Notes under the pieces: generated by a model
What the model was told of the DNA's origin: nothing
Database searches by the model: none
What the model saw: the letters and a program-made list of their open reading frames with translations, nothing else
Shown here: positions 30,869-37,778 of the stretch, piece by piece
Layout of the letters: each line of letters begins with the position of its first letter
Position numbering within the stretch: position 1 is the first letter of the stretch
Assembly: GCA_003452935.1 (NCBI GenBank)
Contig: DMMY01000028.1
Coordinates: 1-39,268, forward strand
From: Elusimicrobiota bacterium
GTDB lineage: Bacteria > Elusimicrobiota > Elusimicrobia > UBA1565 > UBA9628
Direction of reading: 5' to 3'
Length of the DNA: 39,268 bases
Position numbers and translations under genes: made by a program

Positions 30869-32136
30869 ACTCGCGGACCTTGAGGTTTTGGATGTTGCCG
30901 GCCGTGCTGGCCGCGGGTTTTGCCCTTCGCCTTGGGTTCGGCTTGGCGCATCCGCCGCAGAAATCCGGGCAGGACATATCCAACGACGACGGCTACGTGG
31001 AGCTCGCCACATCCGTGGCCCAGTCCGGGACTTTGCGGCTCGGCGCGGAGCCCAGCGCCCTTCGCGAGCCGGTCTATCCGATTCTGCTCGGCCTGATGTT
31101 CAAGGCGTTCGGCCGCAGCTATCCCGTCGTCCTTTTGACCAACTGCGGCCTTGCCGTCTTGGCCTTGGGTTGGCTTTTCCTCGGGGGCAGGGAGCTGTTC
31201 GGCGAGGCCGTGGCTCTGGGCGCGGTCGCGGTCAGCGCTCTTTATCCGCCGTTCGTTTACTACGCGGCGCAGACCGTGCGCGAAACGGCTCTGTTGGCCG
31301 TGAGCGCCGCGGCCCTGTGGACGCTGCTGCGGGCCCTCAATCGGCCCAGCGCCCGGGCTTTCGTCTGGGCCGGACTCTGCGGCGCGCTATGCGGGCTGAC
31401 CAACACCGCGCTGCTTTTGTTCGGTCTTGTTTTGGCGCCGCTGGCCATATTCTGGATCAATCGTTCGCGCTGGACGTCCGCGTGGCGCTGGAGCGGCATC
31501 TACACGCTGGCCTTCGTCCTGCTTTATAGCCTGTGGCCGCTGCGCAATTATCTGGCTTTTAAAACCTGGATTCCCGGCACGACCTTGTCCGCGGCCACCA
31601 TCTGCTATGTCTACTTGATCGTTCCCCAGGAGTTGGGCGGGACGGCGCAAGAGACTCGAATCCTGGCCGATGATCCCGTATTCCAGGCCGCCCCTCAGCT
31701 GCCCCTGGGCGAGCGGGACCGATACTTCCGGAAAGCCGTTCTGGAGCGGATACGGCTTGAGCCCTGGCGCTATGCCAAGTTGGTGGGGTGGCGATTGTTC
31801 TGGGACGAGTGGCGGCTGTGGCCCAGGCAGAAGGCCGCCGGCTCATCTTACCGGCTTTTTCGCTGGATCGGCCTGCTCTTCAATGGCTGGATCATCCCGC
31901 TGGGGCTTATCGGCATGATCGCGGCGCGCTGCAGGCCGCGTCCGGTTTTATGCTTGTATCTTTTCATTTTCTCCATCGTCATGACTTATTCCCTCATCTT
32001 GACCATGCTGCGTTACCGCACTCCCATCATGCCGTGGCTGATTCTTTTCGCCTGCTTCAGTCTTTCGCGCTGTCTTGAAGCTTGGAAAAGATGGCGCGGG
32101 CGAAATCCGCCAGCGATGGATCCCGTGCGCCCATGA
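30865..32136 (+). CDS. GT-C-type integral membrane glycosyltransferase (ArnT/PMT-like)
   Basis: The 423-residue protein has about ten hydrophobic segments. The first helix is followed by a periplasmic acidic loop, QDISNDDGYVELATSVAQSG, the DD site of GT-C enzymes, and then REPVYPILLGL, typical of ArnT/PMT relatives. These take a sugar from a polyprenyl-phosphate donor and place it on lipid A, a glycan or a protein outside the membrane. The donor may be made by the neighbouring GT2 gene, and the sugar by the rfb genes. Its start overlaps the GT2 stop (ATGA). Its last 80 bases overlap the convergent MurC-like gene. Confidence 0.85.
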   Translation: MNSRTLRFWMLPAVLAAGFALRLGFGLAHPPQKSGQDISNDDGYVELATSVAQSGTLRLGAEPSALREPVYPILLGLMFKAFGRSYPVVLLTNCGLAVLALGWLFLGGRELFGEAVALGAVAVSALYPPFVYYAAQTVRETALLAVSAAALWTLLRALNRPSARAFVWAGLCGALCGLTNTALLLFGLVLAPLAIFWINRSRWTSAWRWSGIYTLAFVLLYSLWPLRNYLAFKTWIPGTTLSAATICYVYLIVPQELGGTAQETRILADDPVFQAAPQLPLGERDRYFRKAVLERIRLEPWRYAKLVGWRLFWDEWRLWPRQKAAGSSYRLFRWIGLLFNGWIIPLGLIGMIAARCRPRPVLCLYLFIFSIVMTYSLILTMLRYRTPIMPWLILFACFSLSRCLEAWKRWRGRNPPAMDPVRP

Positions 32137-33424
32137 TCAAGACCAGGTCGCCCGGGCGGGCCTGGTCCATGATCTCGGGGACAATATCGGCCCGGCGCGG
32201 CACGTAGGAGGCGTTTTTGCCTCGCGCGCGCAGAGGCTCGGTCAAGTCCCGGGAGGATATATCCTTGCTGGTGGTGCCGCCGACGTAATAGATGTCCGGC
32301 AGCCAAAGCCGATCCTCCGGCCCCAGTCCGGCGGCGAAGGATTCGATGAGCTCATCTTTGAGCAGCCGCGTCGGCGCGAAGCCATGCGGCTGGTAAACGG
32401 CAAGGACCCTGGCCGAGCGCAGGTGGGCCGCGGCCAGGGAAGCGGCCACTTTGGCCGGATTGTGGGCGAAATCATCCACCACCTCGACGCTTCGCGCCTT
32501 GCCCAGAATCTGGAACCGCCGCGCCACTCCGCGATAGCCGGCCAAGGCTTTTTGACAGTCGGCCAAGGATACGCCCTCCGGCAGGCAGGCGGCTACGGCG
32601 GCGGCGGCGTTGGCGACATTGTGCGCGCCCGGCAAGGGCAGGACGAATTCCTGCCCCGCGATGCGGAATCGCGATTGGGAGCCCGATAACGCCAAGTCCT
32701 CGGCCCGGACCTCGCCCGCCCGCAATCCGAAGGAATGGTCCGGCCGGAAATCCGCCAAATTCGGGTCATCGGCTCCCACCACGGCGGCCGCGACGTTCGC
32801 CCGGAATTTCAGGAGGAATTCCCGCAGCACGGGAACTTCTTTGTGATCCTTGGTGAGATTCAAGAAAACCCCCACCGCGGGGTGATAGTTCACGAGCGAC
32901 CCGTCGCTCTCGTCGGCCTCGATGACCAGCAGGTCCGAGCGGCCCCGGAAGGCGTTGCCGAACAAGCCGCGCTGCTGCAGGGCGATCAAGTTGCCGCCCG
33001 TGATGACCGAAGGCGAGCGGCCGGCCGATTCCAGAATCTCGAAAATCATGGCGACCACGGTGGATTTGCCGCTGGTGCCCGTCACCGCGATGGCGCGCAT
33101 CCTCGACACGTGCCTGGATAAGAGCTCGGAGCGGTGGATGAGGGGCACGTTATGCCGCCGAGCCGCCAGCACTTCCGGATTGTCATCCTCGATGGCCGTG
33201 GAAAGCGCCACCAAGTCCGTGCCCGGGACGATCCCGGTGCCGTCCTGGGGAAAAAGACGGACGCCCAGAGATTCGAGCCGGTTTTTTAAAACCGGGTTGC
33301 CGCCGCGGTCGAAAAGCCGGTCCGAACCCGTGGCCTGGCCGGAGTCCATGGCGTGTATCTGGGCCAACGCGCTCATGCCCGCGCCGCCTATGCCGACAAA
33401 GTGGATCAGGGTTTTGTCTTTCAT
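32057..33424 (-). CDS. MurC-like Mur ligase family protein
   Basis: The 455-residue protein has the MurC N-terminal Rossmann motif IHFVGIGGAGMSALAQI, P-loop TGTSGKST (115-122), EADESDGSLVNY, GAHNVANAAAAVAA, YRGVARRFQILG and VVDDFAHNPAKV, with a QPHGFAPTR C-terminal domain. This is the UDP-MurNAc:L-alanine ligase (MurC) layout. However, the canonical GTHGKTTT reads GTSGKST, YGHHP reads FAHNP, and the IxxDH element is NLTKDHKEV. It may thus be a paralogue with another substrate or a divergent MurC; an Mpl-type role is less likely. ATG 33424 with AGGA upstream. It is outside any mur/fts cluster. Confidence 0.83.
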   Translation of the reverse strand: MKDKTLIHFVGIGGAGMSALAQIHAMDSGQATGSDRLFDRGGNPVLKNRLESLGVRLFPQDGTGIVPGTDLVALSTAIEDDNPEVLAARRHNVPLIHRSELLSRHVSRMRAIAVTGTSGKSTVVAMIFEILESAGRSPSVITGGNLIALQQRGLFGNAFRGRSDLLVIEADESDGSLVNYHPAVGVFLNLTKDHKEVPVLREFLLKFRANVAAAVVGADDPNLADFRPDHSFGLRAGEVRAEDLALSGSQSRFRIAGQEFVLPLPGAHNVANAAAAVAACLPEGVSLADCQKALAGYRGVARRFQILGKARSVEVVDDFAHNPAKVAASLAAAHLRSARVLAVYQPHGFAPTRLLKDELIESFAAGLGPEDRLWLPDIYYVGGTTSKDISSRDLTEPLRARGKNASYVPRRADIVPEIMDQARPGDLVLIMGARDPSLADFARAIFSKLQDSAKD

Positions 33425-33496
33425 GTGTCCTGGGGCCGGCCTCAGGGATCATACAACATCTTCGCGGTCGGCCGCCGGCCTGTCCGTCGCCCTGTC

Positions 33497-33526
33497 TTGC
33501 TCGGTCCCGCCCTAAAGCGCTAAAAT
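33497..33526 (+). promoter_or_regulatory. Promoter just upstream of the GT-C gene at 33536
   Basis: TTGCTC (33497-33502), an 18-base spacer and TAAAAT (33521-33526). The -10 box ends nine bases before the ATG and no Shine-Dalgarno lies between, so transcription would start about three bases before the coding region. Confidence 0.55.
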
Positions 33527-33535
33527 CGCGGCATC

Positions 33536-35239
33536 ATGCCCAGCCGCCTGGCAGAGATCGGCAGGAAAAATCCGGCGTTGTCCGGCCCCTGGGCGTGGGT
33601 CGGGCTCTTGAGCGCTCTCGCGGTCTTGTTGCGCTTGGTCGGACTGGACTACGGTCTGCCCCAGGTTTTCAATTCCGACGAACCGCATCTGGTCAATCTG
33701 GCCGTCTCTTTCGGCGGGGGCAGCTTGCGGCCGTACCTTTTCAAGTACCCCACGCTGTGGCCCTACGTCCTCTTTTTTTCCTACGGGATGTATTTCCTCG
33801 CCTGGTCCGCGTTCGGCCTGCGGCATACGGTGTCCGACTTTGTAGGCCTTTTCGCCTGGGATCCCTCCGGCTTTTATCTGTTGGGCCGTCTGCTGGCGTC
33901 CATCTTCTCCCTGCTTGGCGTCTGGGTCGTGTGGAGAACTTGTCGTTTGCGCCAGGCCGCGGCCTGGCCTTGGGCCGCCCTTTTGCTGTTTTTCTCGCCC
34001 GTCATCGTCGAACTCGCTCATTCCTGCAAGCCTGATTGCCTCATGTTTTTTCTGGCTGCTTTGGGCTGGTACTTCGGCTTGCGTCTCTATTTCCAGGGGG
34101 ACCGGCGCAGCTACTGGGCTTGCGGGGCGTTTTTCGGCCTGGCAGTTTCCACGCAATACACGGCCCTGCCGGCCCTGGTCCTGCTGCCCCTGGCCCACTT
34201 CCTGGGACAGCGCCCCGGCCCTCGACGCTGGCTCGGCGAAGGTTTGGCCGCAGCCGCCGCGGGCTTTTTTTTGGGCTCGCCATATATCCTCGTAGATTTG
34301 GGTCGATTCGGGGACAATCTGCGCGACATGGCGCATTACAACGCCCTGCTGCCCCTGGATCGGCCTGAAGTCATCAGGCAGATATTGCGCAACCTCTGGA
34401 GCTTCTCCGGAGGCGGCTCGCTGGCCGGAGCCGCGGCGCTATTGGGACTGGGACGGCTGCTGGCCACGCGGCGCCGCTTGGCCGCGGTACTGGTTGGCCC
34501 CATCCTTGTCGATGCCCTCATTCTCAGCCGCAGCCCGGACGGAGGTTGGGCGCGCTATCTGCTGGGCTGCTTCCCGGGTCTGGCCCTGCTGGCGGCCGAA
34601 GGCCTGGCTTGGGCCGCCTCCTGGCGCAAAGGTTTTTGGCCCTTTTTTCTGGCGGGGGGGGCGCTGCTTCCCGGGCTCATGGAATCAGGCCAATACGTTC
34701 GTTCGCTCCGGCTTGCGGACACGCGCAGCGCGTCCACCGCCTGGATGCTCGAACACGTCCCGCAAGGCTCCGTGGTCCTGCTGGATTTGCCTCATGCCTC
34801 GCCGCGCCTGCCCATGATACGCGAGCAGGTCGAACAGTTGGCGCTGAGGACCCGTCAGGCCGGCTCTCCGCGTAGACGCCTCTTTGAAGGCATGGCGGCC
34901 GCGCATCCCGGCGGAGGCTATCGCATCTACCGCGTCCAACGCTCCGCCAAGGATCTGCATTCCTATCCCCAGCACGTCCAGCTTTCCCAGGCGGATGATT
35001 TCTTCCTGGAACTGCGCTCCGGCATAGCGCCCGCCCGGGCTCTCGGCGTTGAATACGTGGTGACCTCGACTTTCGGAGCGACGCCGCAACGCGCTCCCGA
35101 ACTGAGCGTTTTTTTCGCGCAATTGGAAAGCTCGGCGCGGCTCGTAAAGAGCTGGGAACCAGCGCCCGGCAAGACAGTGGGTCCGTTTCTGCGGCTTTAC
35201 CGACTCCAGCCCCCGCCTGCGGCCTCGGGCCGGGGCTAG
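33536..35239 (+). CDS. GT-C family membrane glycosyltransferase (PMT/GT39-like)
   Basis: The 567-residue protein has about ten membrane helices up to residue 410 and a soluble C-terminal domain (about 415-560). The first periplasmic loop reads YGLPQVFNSDEPHLVNLAV, with the acidic DE pair of GT-C enzymes, and KYPTLWPYVLFF fits. The end of the membrane part, RSPDGGWARYLLGCFPGLALLAAEGLAW, and ADTRSASTAWMLEHVPQGSVVLLD (start of the soluble domain) are typical of bacterial GT39-like proteins that use polyprenyl-phosphate sugars. Target unknown. It is divergent from the MurC-like gene and starts a short plus-strand pair with the next hypothetical gene. Confidence 0.87.
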   Translation: MPSRLAEIGRKNPALSGPWAWVGLLSALAVLLRLVGLDYGLPQVFNSDEPHLVNLAVSFGGGSLRPYLFKYPTLWPYVLFFSYGMYFLAWSAFGLRHTVSDFVGLFAWDPSGFYLLGRLLASIFSLLGVWVVWRTCRLRQAAAWPWAALLLFFSPVIVELAHSCKPDCLMFFLAALGWYFGLRLYFQGDRRSYWACGAFFGLAVSTQYTALPALVLLPLAHFLGQRPGPRRWLGEGLAAAAAGFFLGSPYILVDLGRFGDNLRDMAHYNALLPLDRPEVIRQILRNLWSFSGGGSLAGAAALLGLGRLLATRRRLAAVLVGPILVDALILSRSPDGGWARYLLGCFPGLALLAAEGLAWAASWRKGFWPFFLAGGALLPGLMESGQYVRSLRLADTRSASTAWMLEHVPQGSVVLLDLPHASPRLPMIREQVEQLALRTRQAGSPRRRLFEGMAAAHPGGGYRIYRVQRSAKDLHSYPQHVQLSQADDFFLELRSGIAPARALGVEYVVTSTFGATPQRAPELSVFFAQLESSARLVKSWEPAPGKTVGPFLRLYRLQPPPAASGRG

Positions 35240-35243
35240 ATTC

Positions 35244-35699
35244 GTGATCCCCATTTCCCACACGTTTCTTCTTAGGCCGGGGCTCTGGCGCGCGCAAGGC
35301 CGGGTTTTCGACTCCGAGCACCAGCCTAGGATCGCGCATGGGGAGATATTCGTGGAACATGAAGCCCTGCAATGGGCTCTGCGCGGCAGCTTCGAGATCG
35401 GCGATTTGAGTCCGCGTCTAGAGGCCACCTGCGCGGTGGCTCCGTTCCGGGGCGGCACGGCGGCGCGCTGGAGTTTGTCGCATCCGGCCTGGGGCGCGCT
35501 TGAAGGAACTTTTGATTTCGCGGGACGGCGCATATTTTCGGGCTTCCGCTCCGCAGACGGCTCGCGCAGCGGCGTGCAGACGCTGACCCAGAAAGACGGA
35601 CGCGCCTATCTGGCCGAAGGCGAGCTGCGCCGCGGCCGCGTGGTGGCCTGGTCTTGGGCGCTGGCCCTGCGCTGGGGCGGTCTTAGGAGCGTTCGATGA
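35244..35699 (+). CDS. Hypothetical protein
   Basis: The 151-residue frame starts at GTG 35244, four bases after the GT-C stop. The product is not recognised: TFLLRPGLWRAQGRVFDSEHQPRIAHGEI, an internal FVEHEALQWALRGSFEI, and a run of strand-like segments (LEGTFDFAGRRIFSGFRS, GRAYLAEGELRRGRVVAWSW) suggest an all-beta, lipocalin-like domain. No signal peptide is seen. The last 17 bases overlap the convergent fabH. Codon choice looks like that of neighbouring genes, so I think it is real. Confidence 0.6.
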   Translation: MIPISHTFLLRPGLWRAQGRVFDSEHQPRIAHGEIFVEHEALQWALRGSFEIGDLSPRLEATCAVAPFRGGTAARWSLSHPAWGALEGTFDFAGRRIFSGFRSADGSRSGVQTLTQKDGRAYLAEGELRRGRVVAWSWALALRWGGLRSVR

Positions 35700-36681
35700 C
35701 CATGGCGCCCCAGGTGAGGCCGCCGCCGAAAGCCACGAGTACGAATTTGTCGCCTTTCTTGATGCGGCCTTCCTCGACCGCCTCGGCCAGGGCCACGGCC
35801 GTGGAGGCCGCGGACATGTTGCCGTAGCGCTCGATGTTGAGATAGACCTTGCCCTCCGTCAGGGCGACTCCCATGCGCTTGGCCACGGCCTTGATGATGC
35901 GGATATTGGCTTGGTGGGGTATGACCAGGCTTACGTCGTCGGCGCTGCGCACGCCGAGGGCGTTCATGGCCTCCAGGGCCGCGTCGGCCATGGTCTTGAC
36001 CGCGACCTTGAAGAGTTCCGTTCCGTTCATCTTGATGCAATGCAGGCGCTGGTCCACGCTCTCGTGAGTGGCCGGGATGCGGGAGCCGCCGGCAGGCATG
36101 CTGACCAGCTGGCTTTGAGTGCCGTCCGTGCCCAAATAGGTCGAAAGGATGCCGCCGGAGGCGACCGGCGCCAGGACCGCGGCGCCGGCTCCGTCGCCGA
36201 AGAGGACGCAGGTCGCGCGGTCGTTCCAGTCCGTGATGGACGAAAGCTTTTCCGCGGCCACGACCAGGGCCTTGCGCGCGGCCCCCGCGCGGATGAATTT
36301 TTCGGCCACGGAAAGGGCGTAGACGAAGCCGGAGCACGCCGCGGCCATGTCGAAAGCCGGGATGGCGCGGCAGCCGAGCTTGCCTTGCAGCAGGCAGGCC
36401 GTGGAGGGGAAAAAGGAATCCGGGGTGATGGTGGCCACGACGATGAGGTCGATGTCCTGGGGGCTGACCTGGGCGTCGGCCAGGGCGGCCCGAGCCGCGG
36501 CTAAAGCCATGTCGCTGGTGGCCTCGTCCGCCCGCGCGATGCGGCGCTGCTTTATGCCGCAGCGTTCCGTTATCCAGTCGTCCGTGGTCTCGACCATCTT
36601 TTCGAGGTCCTGGTTGGTCAGCACCTTCTCCGGCAGGTACTTGCCCAGTCCGATGATCCCGACTTTCATGGGTTGACTCAT
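35683..36681 (-). CDS. fabH: 3-oxoacyl-ACP synthase III
   Basis: The 332-residue condensing enzyme joins acetyl-CoA and malonyl-ACP to begin fatty acid synthesis. The catalytic triad is visible: Cys116 (FDMAAACSGFV), His256 (VIPHQANIRII) and Asn288 (ERYGNMSAAS). The DDWITERCGIKQRRI and final FGGGLTWGAMVIER are typical of FabH. The start is ATG 36681 (MSQPMKVGI), six bases after a TATAAT box; Met5 (36669) is the other candidate. plsX and fabD, common neighbours, are absent. Confidence 0.96.
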   Translation of the reverse strand: MSQPMKVGIIGLGKYLPEKVLTNQDLEKMVETTDDWITERCGIKQRRIARADEATSDMALAAARAALADAQVSPQDIDLIVVATITPDSFFPSTACLLQGKLGCRAIPAFDMAAACSGFVYALSVAEKFIRAGAARKALVVAAEKLSSITDWNDRATCVLFGDGAGAAVLAPVASGGILSTYLGTDGTQSQLVSMPAGGSRIPATHESVDQRLHCIKMNGTELFKVAVKTMADAALEAMNALGVRSADDVSLVIPHQANIRIIKAVAKRMGVALTEGKVYLNIERYGNMSAASTAVALAEAVEEGRIKKGDKFVLVAFGGGLTWGAMVIERS

Positions 36682-36687
36682 GCCTAG

Positions 36688-36693
36688 ATTATA
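36688..36693 (-). promoter_or_regulatory. -10 box abutting fabH
   Basis: A perfect TATAAT on the minus strand lies six bases before the fabH ATG at 36681. There is no Shine-Dalgarno and no convincing -35. If used, the start codon would be at or within a base of the transcript's 5' end. Confidence 0.45.
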
Positions 36694-36763
36694 GGAATTC
36701 GAGGGGATGGAGGCGGAAAAAACTTCGCTTATATTTTAGTAGGATACGGCCCGGAATCGACGC

Positions 36764-37633
36764 ATGGACGGAATATCGCGCAAATGGCGCTTTTGGGTGG
36801 CGGCCGCTTTCTTGCTCCTGGCCTGGTTCGGTCTGGGCCGGTTGGAGAACTCCATTATTTTCATCCCATCGCGCCAGTTTGCAATCATCCCGGCCAGCTT
36901 CGGCCTGGCTCACAAGGAAGTCTACCTGATCACATCGGACGGGGAGAGGCTTCACGGGTGGTTTCTGCCTGAAGCGCCTTGGAAGCCCAAACCGAGCGCC
37001 CGGCCCACGCGGGGGCCGTTGGCGGGCAAGGGCCTAGTCCTGCTCTATTGCCACGGCAACGCGGGCAACATCAGCAACCGGGTGCATAAGGCCGACATAT
37101 TCCACCGGTTGGGCTTTTCCGTTCTCCTGTTTGATTACCGCGGCTACGGCCGAAGCTCGGGCCGGGCGTCGGAAATCGGCACCTATCGCGACGCGGAAGC
37201 GGCCTATCGCTACCTCGTCGAGACCAAGGGTTTCGGGCCGCAGCGGGTCGTCATCTACGGAGAGTCGCTGGGCAACGGCGTGGCCTTGGAAACGGCCTTG
37301 CGCCACCCGCCTGGGGCGCTTATCCTGGAGAGCGCGTTTACCTCGATCGCGGACATGGGCCGGGAGATTTTCCCCTGGCTGCCTGCGCGTTGGGTGCTAC
37401 GGACCCGCTACGACAATCTGGCCAAGATCAGCCGCGTCCGCTGCCCGGTTCTCGTCATGCACAGCCGGGAAGATAGGGTGGTGCCTTTCCGTATGGGGCA
37501 AGCCCTGTTCGCGGCCGCGGCGCAGCCTAAGGAATTTTTGGAGATGATAGGCAGCCACGACGAGGGCTATATCGACATGGCGGACGCATATCCCCGGACG
37601 ATATTGGAGTTCCTGCGGCGCTCGACGCGCTAG
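36764..37633 (+). CDS. Membrane-anchored alpha/beta hydrolase (YfhR/ABHD13-like)
   Basis: The 289-residue protein has an N-terminal membrane helix (about 9-24) and an alpha/beta hydrolase domain. Oxyanion-loop LLYCHGNAGNISNR, FDYRGYGRSSG, the nucleophile elbow VIYGESLGNGVA (Ser168), acid residue Asp237 (MHSREDRVVPF) and His265 (IGSHDEGY) are visible. The SREDxxVP and GNAGNI motifs fit the YfhR/ABHD13-type family. Substrates for these are not settled; an ester or thioester is likely. It is divergent from fabH, and the 82-base gap has AT-rich -10-like boxes (TATATT at 36730-36735). Confidence 0.92.
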   Translation: MDGISRKWRFWVAAAFLLLAWFGLGRLENSIIFIPSRQFAIIPASFGLAHKEVYLITSDGERLHGWFLPEAPWKPKPSARPTRGPLAGKGLVLLYCHGNAGNISNRVHKADIFHRLGFSVLLFDYRGYGRSSGRASEIGTYRDAEAAYRYLVETKGFGPQRVVIYGESLGNGVALETALRHPPGALILESAFTSIADMGREIFPWLPARWVLRTRYDNLAKISRVRCPVLVMHSREDRVVPFRMGQALFAAAAQPKEFLEMIGSHDEGYIDMADAYPRTILEFLRRSTR

Positions 37634-37744
37634 GCGCCCGCCCTCGATCAGTGCTCGGCCAAATCTCAGGGCGTTTATGCTTTGACGCGTGGGCCCAGCG
37701 ACCTATCCGCGTGCAGGCTAAATGGTGCTTGCCCAGGGGGTCCT

Positions 37745-37773
37745 TTGACTCATTTTTTCAAGGCATGTAAATA
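37745..37773 (+). promoter_or_regulatory. Promoter of the large exported-protein gene at 37779
   Basis: TTGACT (37745-37750), a 17-base spacer and TAAATA (37768-37773). Five bases then lead to the ATG at 37779. No Shine-Dalgarno is present, so the transcript is probably leaderless. Confidence 0.55.
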
Positions 37774-37778
37774 ATAAA

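Noticed and set aside
35606..36337. 243-codon minus-strand frame overlapping fabH
   Set aside because: It is a shifted reading of fabH itself; the fabH frame has all catalytic residues.
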